Source: an uncultured bacterium
Lineage (GTDB): Bacteria > Bacillota_I > Bacilli_A > RF39 > UBA660
Length of the DNA stretch: 35,511 nucleotides
Assembly (NCBI GenBank): GCA_949288335.1
Contig: CASEJU010000024.1
Location: 1-35,511 of the forward strand
Direction of reading: 5' to 3'
Shown here one piece after another: positions 14,701 through 23,293 of this stretch. A program made the translations under genes and the position numbers. Positions within the stretch are counted from its first letter, which is position 1, and each line of letters begins with the position of its first letter. A model generated the notes under the pieces. It saw only the letters and a list, made by a program, of their open reading frames with translations, searched no databases and was not told where the DNA came from.

Positions 14701-16321
14701 CGAGTTGTGAAAGTCCGTGCCTTGCGTATCCTTGGTCTAATGCCCTAGATAGCTCTAACGTATCAATAACCGTATTTTTAAATTCTCCTAAGTCATACTT
14801 TTTCATGGCCATCTCAATAAAAGATATATCAAACTTAGCGTTATGCGCTACCATCGGAAGGTCTTTTGCCCAATTTAAAAACTCTTTAGTTACGGTTTTT
14901 TCATCATCACATCCCGCTACCATTGCATCAGTTATTTGCGTTAGTTCGGTTATCTTATATGGAATGTGTCTTTTTGGATCTATTAATTTATCAAAACGAT
15001 CAATTATCTCACCATTTTTTATTTTTACGGCACCTATTTCTATCATTTGATCTACTCCGGCCGCGTTAAATCCAGTTGTTTCGGTGTCAAATACAACGTA
15101 GGTATTATCCATAAGTGAATCATTAGTTGGTCTTACAACTATGTTTACCGTATCATCAACAAGCGTTAGCTCGGTTCCGTATAAACCTTTGAAATGCTTT
15201 GTTTTATCCTCTATTTTTTTATTATGAGCCTTTATTATTCCATATGCTATTGGAAAAGCTTGACAGCCGTTATGATCCGTTATGGCTACGCCTCGGTAAC
15301 CCATTTTTATAGCCTTTTCAACAAGCTCACAAGTATGCTTCCCTAAGTCCAGTTTTGTTAAACCATCCATTTGACTCATCATGGTGTGAGCATGAAGTTC
15401 CACTCTTTTATCCGTTGCATCATCATTTATTTCTTCATCTTTTGAAGGAATTTTAACTACGTTTCTAATGTTTAATACCAAATCCTTAGCATAAACATCT
15501 TGTTTAACATAACCATTTATTCTAAACCAACCAGACTTCATTGATTTAGAAAGTTTTTTAAATAAGTCGGCGTCCTTCGTAAAGTATTTTGCGTATATAC
15601 TATCGGTGTTATCACTTATTTTAAACGTTAGTATTTTAAAAGCACTTTTACTTGATTCAAACTCTTCCGTTCCAAAAACGTATGCCTCAACGTTTACGTT
15701 TGCCTCTTCGGTAATAATGTCTTTTATTTGGGTAATGTTTCCCTTTGGTTCTTCACCTAAAATTACTGGGCTTTCCTCTTTTGGCTTTACTACCGATTCT
15801 TTTTTTATTTCTTCTTCAAGCTCTTTTTTTACTTTTATGGCGTTTTCTTCATTTATAAATACGTCTATTTTTAAATCGATGAAACCAATTCTTTTAAAAT
15901 ATTTCAAAACACTATCTAAATGATTCCTAAAAATATTCTCTTCTGCGATATTATCAACTTCAATTACCAGTTTATCATCATCAATTTTAATTTCCTTTTC
16001 TTTAAAAAGTTCTTTCATTGGTTTTGTTAAAGAACTTTCATCAACCGCGTAATTAAAATACTTTAACGCATCATTATAATTAACGTTTTTTAAAACAAAC
16101 TCTGCCCTTACCGAGTCCATGTCTAAAAATCCACTTTGAATATTTTCTTTTATAAAATTCAAAACATCATGATTAAGAACGTTATCTATTTCTATTACAA
16201 AAACTCCGTTTTTTCTTGCGTGATTTAACTTTAGTTTTATAATCCTACCATTTTTAAAAAAATCATAATATTCATCAGGAAGATTAATTTTACTTAAAAA
16301 TAACTTTAACTTATCATGCAT
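11729..16321 (-). CDS. polC: DNA polymerase III PolC-type alpha subunit
   Basis: The 1530-aa replicative polymerase of low-GC Gram-positives with built-in proofreading. Order: N-terminal domains to about 190, an OB domain (about 195-295), PHP domain starting VELHAHTMMSQMDG (about 307), then the DEDDh 3'-5' exonuclease inserted into it (VFDTETTGFN near 410, MVAHNAKFD near 491, HHRADYDAEGTA near 553). Then come the PHP remainder, a zinc-binding CLNCQH...CPVCGN near 990, the palm with VPDIDLNFS, and tandem HhH plus the C-terminal domain. It ends in QLSLF, a clamp-binding motif at the extreme C-terminus. All active-site blocks are intact and length is slightly above the usual 1430-1460. The ATG at 16321 has AAGGTGAT upstream. 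Confidence 0.97.
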   Translation of the reverse strand: MHDKLKLFLSKINLPDEYYDFFKNGRIIKLKLNHARKNGVFVIEIDNVLNHDVLNFIKENIQSGFLDMDSVRAEFVLKNVNYNDALKYFNYAVDESSLTKPMKELFKEKEIKIDDDKLVIEVDNIAEENIFRNHLDSVLKYFKRIGFIDLKIDVFINEENAIKVKKELEEEIKKESVVKPKEESPVILGEEPKGNITQIKDIITEEANVNVEAYVFGTEEFESSKSAFKILTFKISDNTDSIYAKYFTKDADLFKKLSKSMKSGWFRINGYVKQDVYAKDLVLNIRNVVKIPSKDEEINDDATDKRVELHAHTMMSQMDGLTKLDLGKHTCELVEKAIKMGYRGVAITDHNGCQAFPIAYGIIKAHNKKIEDKTKHFKGLYGTELTLVDDTVNIVVRPTNDSLMDNTYVVFDTETTGFNAAGVDQMIEIGAVKIKNGEIIDRFDKLIDPKRHIPYKITELTQITDAMVAGCDDEKTVTKEFLNWAKDLPMVAHNAKFDISFIEMAMKKYDLGEFKNTVIDTLELSRALDQGYARHGLSQLVKRYNVPWDEDAHHRADYDAEGTALVFHKFLQKLDSQNYEKISDLDRLISKDEIHKFGRTYHFNAIAINKKGLKNIFKMISLANTAYLYKTPRILRSEVEKLRDGVLIGSGCYESEVFIEARSKEGQELTNIINFYDYVEVQPPEVYNHLIQMGDFKDENELKNHIRKIINSVRESGKIIVATGDVHHFKREDKVYREIIVNQKVPGGGRHPLAKKDIKEIPSQHFRTTKEMLDDFSFLGDDLAREIVVYNTNKILDMVDEIEVIIDTHGIPFSPRVKSDDGKSYLDCPRVVTDLVYDKAKAWYGNPLPYNIEERIAMELYGNIVYKVCEENERKKDEKIDDETLKRNTFASLHEVILKGFDAVKDLLKTYFKENYNSEEELTEENLDKKVKKELGGIIGGGFDPIYLIAQRLVKHSNDDGYLVGSRGSVGSSFVATMMGITEVNPLPAHYRCLNCQHSIFNFEDGRPLGGEYSTGFDLPDKKCPVCGNNMYKDGQDMPFATFLGFNADKVPDIDLNFSDLNQASAHAYTKVLFGDDNVYRAGTIGTVAEKTAYGFVKGYLEDKEITKRSAEIERLALGCTGVKRTTGQHPGGIVVIPDYMEVFDFTPFQFPAEDATSAWRTTHFDYHAIDECVLKLDILGHSDPTQLRMIQDLTGTDITKVPLDDKETMSIFTSTKALGVTTEQIMNKTGTLGIPEFGTPFTISMVAETKPTTFAELIKISGLSHGTDVWLGNAQDLIKNNIVPFKDVIGCRDDIMVYLMYNGVEPIKAFKIMEFVRKGRASKDPDTWKEHKKTMMEAGIPDWFIDSCGKIKYMFPKAHAAAYVISAFRIAWYKVHMPVYFYASWLTSKATDVDVEVMIKGYDAIKAKIIEIQNKGFDASNKELGQLESLKVCLEASARGISFAPIDLYKSGATVWGVKDENTIYPPFSSIDGLGDTVAKKIVEEREKGDFISIEDLQARGKVSLTLTDKMRMMGILDQLPESSQLSLF

Positions 16322-16382
16322 TATAAATCACCTTACTTCGACTAAATATTATTATATCATTTTAACTTTTTTAGATAAATAG

Positions 16383-16413
16383 AAAAACGCCTAAAAACAA
16401 TTTTTTTAAGCGC
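16383..16413 (-). terminator. intrinsic terminator after the NodB-like gene
   Basis: Minus strand: CGCTTAAAAA pairs with TTTTTAGGCG, followed by TTTTTC. It lies just past the stop at 16424. Confidence 0.7.
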
Positions 16414-16423
16414 CTTTCATATA

Positions 16424-17266
16424 CTATTCTTTTATTAGTTCTGATAATCCCACTATTTTGTAACCCCTACTTGTTATGGTGTTAAGCATTAATTTAAAGT
16501 AAGAATAATCGTAATTATCAACGTCAAAGACTATCATTTGACCTTTATCAAGTTCTTTTTTTAATTCACTTATACTTGGATTAATTATGTATGGTGTTAT
16601 GGTGTGCATTTTCTTTTTAGAACATAGTTCTTTTTTATCATTATCTTTGTTTTCGTTAAGACATAAATTAGAATCTTTTAAGGTAATACTTTCTATTAGG
16701 TTATTTGTAACACTAATCATTGATTTATCATATTTTCCGTCATATCCCAAGTTATATATCTCGGCTTTTAAATCGTTCATTGAAAAAGCTTTTTCAACGT
16801 TTTTTTCTAACCATAACCCATCAACAAAGAAATTCAACTTAACGTTTGTTTGTGCAACTAGGCTTAATAATTCATCCAAAGAATTACTATTAGTAACTTT
16901 AAATATTATTGATACGTTTTTCTTTGTTTCATTTCCTTTTGTTATGTAATAATCATAGTTTTCACTTATACTTTTTTTAGGTGTTTTAACATCATAAACT
17001 ATTTTATTTTCGTCAAACTTATCTTCATCCGTCATGTTTTTATAAGATGATTTGGTATTAACTTCAAGTCCACTTATTCCCAATATCATCTCATCATCTT
17101 TTATTTTAGGCTCAACTGGTTTTATATCATTTTCCTTTTTATAATTTATAACTTCTTTCATTAACGGATCATTTTTTCTTGCTTCTTTAAATACTTTGTC
17201 AGTATAAATAAAGCTTAATAATAAAAGTAAGAAAAGACCTGCTAGTTTTCCCACGTTTTTTAACAA
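16424..17266 (-). CDS. membrane-anchored NodB-fold protein lacking deacetylase residues
   Basis: The 280-aa protein has an N-terminal signal anchor (about residues 8-22, LAGLFLLLLLSFIYT), a charged linker, and a C-terminal domain from about residue 115 that follows the polysaccharide deacetylase layout: beta-strand VSIIFKVT, helix DELLSLVAQ, NVKLNFFVDGLWL (family: ATFFV.G.W), EIYNLGYDGKYDKSM, and the closing SRGYKIVGLSELI (family: GYxFVTLSEL). The family TFDDG has become IFKVTNS and the metal-binding HxxxH in the NHTYSH position has become LGYDGKYD, so catalysis is unlikely. A TTG at 17266 fits the AGGTG site best; the GTG at 17275 would overlap it. It may bind cell-wall glycan without cleaving it. 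Confidence 0.6.
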   Translation of the reverse strand: MLKNVGKLAGLFLLLLLSFIYTDKVFKEARKNDPLMKEVINYKKENDIKPVEPKIKDDEMILGISGLEVNTKSSYKNMTDEDKFDENKIVYDVKTPKKSISENYDYYITKGNETKKNVSIIFKVTNSNSLDELLSLVAQTNVKLNFFVDGLWLEKNVEKAFSMNDLKAEIYNLGYDGKYDKSMISVTNNLIESITLKDSNLCLNENKDNDKKELCSKKKMHTITPYIINPSISELKKELDKGQMIVFDVDNYDYSYFKLMLNTITSRGYKIVGLSELIKE

Positions 17267-17299
17267 TAAAATCACCTAATTAATAATATGAAGAAAAAT

Positions 17300-17324
17300 A
17301 AAAAAAAGACTTAAAAAGCCTTTA
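17300..17324 (-). terminator. intrinsic terminator after the AT-hook-like membrane protein
   Basis: Minus strand: AAAGGCTT, 3-nt loop, AAGTCTTT (one G-U pair) then TTTTT. It overlaps the end of the 17322-18248 gene. Confidence 0.65.
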
Positions 17325-18248
17325 GTTTTGGTATGCCCTTTCGGGTTTTAACAAATAAGTATTACTAATGCTAGATCCTTCTTTAAGTTTCCAATTAGAA
17401 AGCATTAATTCTTTTAAGTTATCTCCTTTTATTCTTATTGTTACGTTTGTTAGCTTATTAACGTTAGGTATGGTGTATTCTTTTTTGCCTGATACGTTTT
17501 TTTCATTTACTAAAACTATTTTTTTAGAATCAACATCGGTATACGTTACTTTAACAGCGTATGTTTGATTTTCTGGTAAACTAACGATAAAGCACCTAGG
17601 ATTCTCTTTTTTTGTAGATACGGTTATTTTATCCTTGTTTTCTTTTGCTTCTTTTATTTCCTCTAATGGTACCGGACTATAATAACCTTTTACGGTAAAT
17701 ATTTTATAAGAATACATGTCTTTATTTTCATTTGCACTAACAAAACTCCATCCAACAGGAGCATAAGAGTCCTTTATTTTTGCGGCATCCGTTATCTGAA
17801 GTTTTATCTTCCATGTTTTGTTTTGGTTTTTCTTTGATTCAACTACCACTTTAAAGTTGTTGGTCCCTTTCGGTAATGTTTTACTTTTTACCTTGTTCCA
17901 CTTATTACCACTCATTTCGTATAAAGTATACTCATAGCTGCCGGAATAACGATCAACGGTGCTTGGAACCTTAAACTCCATTACGTAATTATAATTACTA
18001 TCATATTTATAATTAACGATAAAACCATTTTTATTTTCAATTGCTCCAAAAACTTTTTCTAAAGATACATGATACGCTAATTTAAGTGGGTTTTCACCAG
18101 TTAATAAACCAGCGAAATAAAAAGAAAATACAACACATAAAAAAAGTGATAAAAATATTAATAGTTTAGCTTTTTTTAAAACTTGTTCATTAGCAAGCCT
18201 TGGCCTTCCTACTTTTACTTTTTCATCTTTTAAAAGCCACTCCTTCAT
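17322..18248 (-). CDS. unknown single-pass membrane protein with AT-hook-like motif
   Basis: The 308-aa protein has a basic cytosolic N-terminus with VKVGRPRLANEQ at about residues 11-22, one membrane helix (about 28-48), and an extracytoplasmic part of about 255 residues. The latter is mostly beta-like, with lysine- and asparagine-rich strands suggesting two or three Ig/Fn3-type or carbohydrate-binding-type domains; no enzyme motif is seen. GRPR is the core of an AT-hook, which binds the minor groove of AT-rich DNA. The ATG at 18248 has AGAAGGTGATAACAC upstream. It lies 17 nt after ezrA in the same direction, so both are probably co-transcribed, pointing to the division site or the envelope. 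I do not recognise a family. Confidence 0.6.
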   Translation of the reverse strand: MKEWLLKDEKVKVGRPRLANEQVLKKAKLLIFLSLFLCVVFSFYFAGLLTGENPLKLAYHVSLEKVFGAIENKNGFIVNYKYDSNYNYVMEFKVPSTVDRYSGSYEYTLYEMSGNKWNKVKSKTLPKGTNNFKVVVESKKNQNKTWKIKLQITDAAKIKDSYAPVGWSFVSANENKDMYSYKIFTVKGYYSPVPLEEIKEAKENKDKITVSTKKENPRCFIVSLPENQTYAVKVTYTDVDSKKIVLVNEKNVSGKKEYTIPNVNKLTNVTIRIKGDNLKELMLSNWKLKEGSSISNTYLLKPERAYQN

Positions 18249-18265
18249 GTGTTATCACCTTCTTT

Positions 18266-19975
18266 TTACTTTTTATAATCGAGTATTTTTTTATGAATAC
18301 CAGGTTCTACCATATCTAACGTAGATATACTAAGTTCCAAAGATTTTTTGTACTCTCCTTTGAAAAACAAATTCTCGGCCTTAATTAAGCCTTCGTTTAT
18401 TTGCAATTTAGATGAACGATAACGGTTACCATAAACTATTGCATACTCAGATAAAAGTGCCATCTTAACCATTTGAGCCGTCGTGTTGTGAAGTTTAAAC
18501 ACTAAATCCCGTGCCGTGTCAACCCGTACGTTTAAAGTGTCAACGTCAAGTGGTTTTTTTGATAATTCCTTTTGGATTTCTTTTATTGCCTCAGATGCTT
18601 CTTTTAATTCCACGTAGTAATTATCTGGTATTATCGGAAGGCGATTCTTTCTTATTTGATACTTAGATTGTTTTAACAAAATTTTAATATCTTCAAGTTG
18701 TCCCCGAGCTCGCTCTTCATCATCTTTTAAATTACCTACACGTTGTAATAAATTATTTAATTTTTCATGTAATTTATTTAATTTAAGCATTATGATTTCT
18801 AATTCTTGATTTAGTTTAGAAAATGGAAAAGTATGGTTTCTATCTAATGTTTCTAATTTTTCATAGTCCCTTATAATTTCATTAAACTCGTTTTTAAATA
18901 ACTTAATTGACTTTAAAGTCTCATCGGTTAAGTTGTAGTTTTCTTTCATTTCAGGTAGTTTCGTTTCAATTGCAAGAAGTACTTTTTCAACGTGCTTTTT
19001 ATTTTTATTAAAATCCTTAAGCCCTTCTTCATAATACTTTCTGGTTAGTTTTTCCGTTTCAAAGTCATTAAATAAAGAATCAAAGTACTCTAAAATCGTT
19101 TTAAGCTCAAATGTTACGTCCTCTAAGTTAAGAACACGTACCCGGTCAAATATTGCGTTTACCTTCTTTTCTGTTTCAATGATGTTATACTCAACGTTTA
19201 AATAATCTAGCTGGTAGCCCTCACGGGTAAGCTTTATGTACTCGGTTGAAACGTCTTCCGTCCTTTTTGGAATAAGGCTTTTTCCCATTAGCATGATCTC
19301 TGGTATTTCTTCAATTACAATCGTCATGTGCTCTAACATTTCATTAAGACCTTTTACCACGTAAATAACTTCTTCATAGTCTTTTTTTTCCATTACTATT
19401 TCAAATTCTTCAAACCTTTTTTCTATCGTTTCAAACTGAAGTTCGATGGTTTTAGCGGTTTCTTCATAATCTGATTTTGTTTCGTTAAACTTCTTTTTTA
19501 ACCTGCGGTATAAAGCCTTTAGTTTTATAACGCTTGCTCTGTTTCTTTCTTCACTTGAGGTTATTTCTTTTATCTTTGATAAAATAACTTTTATCTTGGT
19601 TTTTATTTCATATAACTTAATTTCTATTTCGGTTATTTTTTCATACACTTCACGAGGTTTTGCTTTATCAATTAAAAAATCTAGTTCGATTAACAAATCA
19701 TTAATAAAAGGAATTGTCTCGTTTTCTATTATTTCAAACTTTAGTTTCCAAGCGTTATATTTTTCCTCTAACTTAGCGTTGTTTTTAACAAGTGCCTCTA
19801 CTTTGGATAACTCGTTTAAAACCGGTACGTTTATGAGTAAGTTTTTTTCTTTTTCAAGCGCGGTAAGTTGATTTGATATTCTTTTTTTCTTTTTGCTTCT
19901 AAGTGTTAGTACAAAAGTAATGACAATAGCTAATAGTGCAAAAATCAAAGTACCAACGTATAATCCTTTTCCCAA
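18266..19975 (-). CDS. ezrA: septation ring formation regulator EzrA
   Basis: The 569-aa protein has the EzrA architecture: a short extracytoplasmic start, one membrane helix (about residues 5-25, YVGTLIFALLAIVITFVLTL), then a long cytoplasmic spectrin-like coiled coil to the C-terminus. Length matches the usual 560-575. EzrA binds FtsZ and tunes Z-ring assembly, and recruits PBP1 in Bacillus. The start is TTG at 19975, set by AGGAGGT 6-7 nt upstream; no ATG is available. It leads a unit with the AT-hook-like membrane protein. Identification rests on architecture, length, the basic residues after the helix and Gram-positive context. Confidence 0.88.
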   Translation of the reverse strand: MGKGLYVGTLIFALLAIVITFVLTLRSKKKKRISNQLTALEKEKNLLINVPVLNELSKVEALVKNNAKLEEKYNAWKLKFEIIENETIPFINDLLIELDFLIDKAKPREVYEKITEIEIKLYEIKTKIKVILSKIKEITSSEERNRASVIKLKALYRRLKKKFNETKSDYEETAKTIELQFETIEKRFEEFEIVMEKKDYEEVIYVVKGLNEMLEHMTIVIEEIPEIMLMGKSLIPKRTEDVSTEYIKLTREGYQLDYLNVEYNIIETEKKVNAIFDRVRVLNLEDVTFELKTILEYFDSLFNDFETEKLTRKYYEEGLKDFNKNKKHVEKVLLAIETKLPEMKENYNLTDETLKSIKLFKNEFNEIIRDYEKLETLDRNHTFPFSKLNQELEIIMLKLNKLHEKLNNLLQRVGNLKDDEERARGQLEDIKILLKQSKYQIRKNRLPIIPDNYYVELKEASEAIKEIQKELSKKPLDVDTLNVRVDTARDLVFKLHNTTAQMVKMALLSEYAIVYGNRYRSSKLQINEGLIKAENLFFKGEYKKSLELSISTLDMVEPGIHKKILDYKK

Positions 19976-20040
19976 TTTTGCTACCTCCTACTATAATATA
20001 TATTTTATCACAATTTGTAACATTTTGCATCACTATATAT

Positions 20041-20069
20041 AAAAAAAACGACCAAATATAAAACTGGTC
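20041..20069 (-). terminator. intrinsic terminator
   Basis: Minus strand: TGACCAG/TTGGTC stem, loop of about 12 nt, then GTTTTTTTT. It follows the SAM-binding protein gene. Confidence 0.7.
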
Positions 20070-20080
20070 ACTTCATAATT

Positions 20081-20977
20081 TTATTTTTTAAAGAAAGTTG
20101 TAATAACATGGCCATCTTTTAAATTTATGCAATTGGCATCATAATATTTTTTAACTTTTGAAGAAAATACATAATCATTAACGTCCCATGCACAATCATA
20201 TATTATACCATCATCATTTAATAGCTTTCTTAAATAAATAAGTAATTTAGTATTATCTTCTTTTAACTTACTTAAAATATTACTTAAGTATATAACATCA
20301 TATTTACCTATTTTTTTATCACGTAATTTATTAACACTAGAATCTACGTATTTAATGTTACAATTATTTAATTTTTCTTTTAACTTAATATAATTATCTG
20401 GTTTTAAATAATCATTGTTATTAATCATTTCAAAAAAATTATCTTCCCAAAGCAAAGATAATAAAAATCTGTTTTTTAAACCCGATACATTAGCCAACTT
20501 AACAAAGGTTTGAAAAAAGGTCTTTTCATCTTCTTTTAAATAATTGGATATTTCAAAAAGCATATCTGTAAAATCTCTTATTTTAGATTCATCTTCATAC
20601 CACTCATACTTAGTAAGCCAGAAGATTAAACCTTCCATTTTATCTAAATATTCTTCATAATCATATTTTTTTATCATCGCTTTTTTTAATGCGGCATAAT
20701 ATTTACAAAACCTGTTAATGTCAAAACACGTTATATCTTTCGCCCCGGCTAAAACAGCATGAAGTGCGTGATCAAAAGAAGATGTTACCGTAAGTACCCT
20801 TTTATTATCTAGATTTTTATTATAATATAGTTTTAATGGTTCATTGGTGTATGGATAAACTTCATCGGCACATTTAAATCTGGTAATTTTATTTTTTTCT
20901 ATTACTGGAACTTTCTTTTTTAATAAATACTTTTCAAGTAATATTAAATCAGTTTTTATGCCTTTTTTATTTTTCAT
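20081..20977 (-). CDS. DUF3419-like (BtaA-type) SAM-binding protein
   Basis: The 298-aa protein has a Rossmann SAM site in RVLTVTSSFDHALHAVLAGA (about residues 60-79) followed by DITCFDINRFCKYYAALKKA. This is the arrangement of DUF3419/BtaA proteins, which transfer the 3-amino-3-carboxypropyl group of SAM to lipids. The second half has YDVIYLSNILSKL near 228 and a small C-terminal strand. BtaA makes betaine-lipid precursors, but bacterial DUF3419 members vary, so only SAM binding is secure. The ATG at 20977 has AAAGGAT 8-9 nt upstream; the 14-residue longer frame is not preferred. It diverges from rpsD with a short shared gap. Confidence 0.6.
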   Translation of the reverse strand: MKNKKGIKTDLILLEKYLLKKKVPVIEKNKITRFKCADEVYPYTNEPLKLYYNKNLDNKRVLTVTSSFDHALHAVLAGAKDITCFDINRFCKYYAALKKAMIKKYDYEEYLDKMEGLIFWLTKYEWYEDESKIRDFTDMLFEISNYLKEDEKTFFQTFVKLANVSGLKNRFLLSLLWEDNFFEMINNNDYLKPDNYIKLKEKLNNCNIKYVDSSVNKLRDKKIGKYDVIYLSNILSKLKEDNTKLLIYLRKLLNDDGIIYDCAWDVNDYVFSSKVKKYYDANCINLKDGHVITTFFKK

Positions 20978-21045
20978 AATATTAATCCTTTCAAAACATA
21001 TCGTAGTATATGCTACCATAAAAGCTTTATTTTATCAATAATACC

Positions 21046-21074
21046 TTGACTACTTTCATATAATTAGTTATAAT
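21046..21074 (+). promoter_or_regulatory. promoter for rpsD
   Basis: -35 TTGACT (21046-21051), 17-bp spacer, -10 TATAAT (21069-21074). Transcription would start near 21081, giving a leader of about 165 nt. Confidence 0.85.
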
Positions 21075-21080
21075 TAAATG

Positions 21081-21234
21081 CGTGTAAACTTTAAAGCAGC
21101 ACCTTTTGAATTTAGTAACGTGTTTGTTTGCAAATAAGTTATATTAGTAACTCTTTTAAGCTGCTAGGGTGAAAGTATTAAAACAAACTCCCTACTAAAT
21201 GGCAAAGGTCCTTTAGTTTACTAATAAAAACAAA
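21081..21234 (+). ncRNA. rpsD leader RNA, S4 autoregulatory type
   Basis: The leader contains AGCAGC pairing with GCTGCT across about 60 nt, TAGGG pairing with CCCTA, and a ribosome-site-proximal segment with AAAGGTCCTTT. Firmicute rpsD genes carry an S4-binding leader with a pseudoknot that represses translation when S4 is in excess. Position, length and nested stems fit; I did not model it. Confidence 0.7.
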
Positions 21235-21246
21235 GGAGGAATGAAA

Positions 21247-21852
21247 ATGTCAAGATATACGGGTCCAATGTATAAAAAGAGCCGTCACTTAGGTTTTTCT
21301 TTACTAGAGACTGGTAAAGAGTTAGTAAAAAAACCATATGGTCCAGGACAACACGGAAATGATAGAAGACGTGGTAAGGCTTCTGAATACAAACTTCAGT
21401 TAATGGAAAAACAAAAAGTTAGATTAATGTACGGTGTTAACGAAAAGCAATTTAGATTGACTTTTGAAAAAGCAGCTAAAATGAAAGGTATTCAAGGTGA
21501 AAACTTCCTTAAACTTTTAGAAAGTAGATTAGATAACGTTGTTTATCGCATGGGAATTGCACCTACTAGACGCGCTGCAAGACAAGTTGTTAACCATGGA
21601 CACATTACCGTAAATGGTAAAAAGGTTGATATTCCATCATACCAAGTAAAACCTGGTGATGTTGTTGCCGTTAAAGAAAATTCTAAAGACCATAAGGCAA
21701 TTTTAGAATCTTTAGAAAAAGTTAACAAAACCGTTGAATACGTTCAGTTTGACAAAAAGAAACTTTCTGGTACTTACGTACGTATGCCTGAAAGAAGTGA
21801 ACTTCCAGCGGACATTAAAGAATCTATGATTGTTGAGTTCTATAACAAGTAA
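21247..21852 (+). CDS. rpsD: 30S ribosomal protein S4
   Basis: The 201-aa protein starts [20 protein letters not shown], the Firmicute S4 N-terminus without zinc cysteines. It contains [17 protein letters not shown] near 30, the S4 RNA-binding domain [20 protein letters not shown] at about 95-115, [19 protein letters not shown], and the C-terminal MIVEFYNK. uS4 initiates 30S assembly and represses its own mRNA. I use the ATG at 21247: AAAGGAGG lies 6 nt upstream, while the ATG at 21241 lies next to it. It is monocistronic with its own promoter, leader and terminator, and is the only housekeeping gene on the plus strand. Confidence 0.96.
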   Translation: MSRYTGPMYKKSRHLGFSLLETGKELVKKPYGPGQHGNDRRRGKASEYKLQLMEKQKVRLMYGVNEKQFRLTFEKAAKMKGIQGENFLKLLESRLDNVVYRMGIAPTRRAARQVVNHGHITVNGKKVDIPSYQVKPGDVVAVKENSKDHKAILESLEKVNKTVEYVQFDKKKLSGTYVRMPERSELPADIKESMIVEFYNK

Positions 21853-21873
21853 GATTTTCTTACTTGTTTTTTT
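21844..21873 (+). terminator. intrinsic terminator of rpsD
   Basis: AACAAGTAAG, 5-nt loop, CTTACTTGTT then TTTTT. The stem includes the stop codon. Confidence 0.9.
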
Positions 21874-21889
21874 GCATAAAAAAAAGGAG

Positions 21890-23281
21890 TTATTCACCCC
21901 TTAAACGAACCATTAAATTATTGTACTTAAGTAATGATACTATGGCAACTAAACCCATGAATATTAAAGCAAACGTTAATGGCATTTGTATAAAGCCATA
22001 AGTAAAGTTAAGTTCGTTTGTAATAGACATATAAACCAAATTATAAACTATCGTAGAATTAAAAACACAAGATAGTAAATTATCATTAAAAGTATCGATT
22101 AAGGCACTATGCTTACCTGCTTTTATGTTATAAATAAATGTACTTAACGTACCAGTTATAACAGCACAAATAAACGAATTTTTATTGATTTCATAAAAAT
22201 TATTTAATAATACAATAATGCTTAATAAACTAATTAGTGCGATAAACGCTATTACTACGTAATTATATGGCTTTACTTTTCTCATCAAAAGAACCTCGTT
22301 TTGACTGTTTTTTCTCTCCCAAGTTTTATCATTAATAAACTTAGACAAATTACTTTTCTCATCTTTTACTGATGGTTTTATTTTCAATAATACCTCGTCT
22401 TTAGATAAATTAGTATATTCACTTATCAAGTACGTAAAAGTAGCGATATTATTTTTTATTAATTCATCTAAAATATTGTTTGCAACTTCTTGTTCATCAT
22501 TATTAATATAATTTTCTATATCACTTAAAAAAGACTGAGGAATATTAAGCAAGTTATTGCTTTTTTGGTTTGTATAAAAATCTATACCATCATCTATTTT
22601 TTTTATTTCTTTTTTTAATTCATCTATTTTTTTATTAGATTCTTTAACTAAAGTGTTTAAATACTCTTTTTCGGACTTAGGCTTTCCTTTATCAAAAAAG
22701 TTCATCTGAAAAAATGAGTATATCGTAATAATACCAAAAACTCCAAATGGTATCGTTAATAACAATAAGTAATTAGCGTATATGATATTAAATATTAAAC
22801 AAGAAAGTAAAAAAAGTCCCTTGATTAAATCATAAACGTTAGTTATTCTTTTTCCATTTAAATTATAAGCTAAAGCCGTACTAATATTTTGATTGATGTA
22901 AGTTATTGCATCATTATATAAGCCTTTCATAAAATGTTTTGACGTTAGCTCCTTTTTTGTTTTTCTTAAGTTTTCTACTTCCATACAGTCTAAACAGTAT
23001 TCATCAAACTCGTTTTTCAAGCTTTCTTTTAAAGACTTTTTAGATAAGTCATACACTTTTTCAAAATCTTTTTTTAAATTTCTTAATTGGTCTTCTGGTA
23101 CGTATTTTTTATAATTATTGGTAACTGATTTTATGATGCCCAAGTAACCAAAATAATTTTTCGGATACTCTTTTTTTATTTGTTCACACACAGATAAAGA
23201 AAGAGCATAATTCTCTTCCTTTAAGTAATCTTCTGCTGCCATTTTTAAGTTTTTTAAACTTTTTTTAGCACTATTTTTCAT
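21890..23281 (-). CDS. unknown multi-pass membrane protein with helical-repeat N-terminus
   Basis: The 463-aa protein begins with about 130 residues of paired helices (AAEDYLKEENYALSLSVCEQIKKEYPKNYFGYLGIIKS is TPR-like). Two membrane helices follow at about residues 152-195, then a cytosolic coiled coil (about 200-240, KKIDELKKEIKKIDDGI) and a helical domain. At least three C-terminal membrane helices lie between about 345 and 455. The end is VRLRGE. I do not know the family. The ATG lies 12 nt after the glyS stop with only a weak AAGGT site, so it may ride on the glyS transcript and thus on the glycine T-box. No enzyme motif is visible. Confidence 0.65.
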   Translation of the reverse strand: MKNSAKKSLKNLKMAAEDYLKEENYALSLSVCEQIKKEYPKNYFGYLGIIKSVTNNYKKYVPEDQLRNLKKDFEKVYDLSKKSLKESLKNEFDEYCLDCMEVENLRKTKKELTSKHFMKGLYNDAITYINQNISTALAYNLNGKRITNVYDLIKGLFLLSCLIFNIIYANYLLLLTIPFGVFGIITIYSFFQMNFFDKGKPKSEKEYLNTLVKESNKKIDELKKEIKKIDDGIDFYTNQKSNNLLNIPQSFLSDIENYINNDEQEVANNILDELIKNNIATFTYLISEYTNLSKDEVLLKIKPSVKDEKSNLSKFINDKTWERKNSQNEVLLMRKVKPYNYVVIAFIALISLLSIIVLLNNFYEINKNSFICAVITGTLSTFIYNIKAGKHSALIDTFNDNLLSCVFNSTIVYNLVYMSITNELNFTYGFIQMPLTFALIFMGLVAIVSLLKYNNLMVRLRGE

Positions 23282-23293
23282 AACATGTTTACC

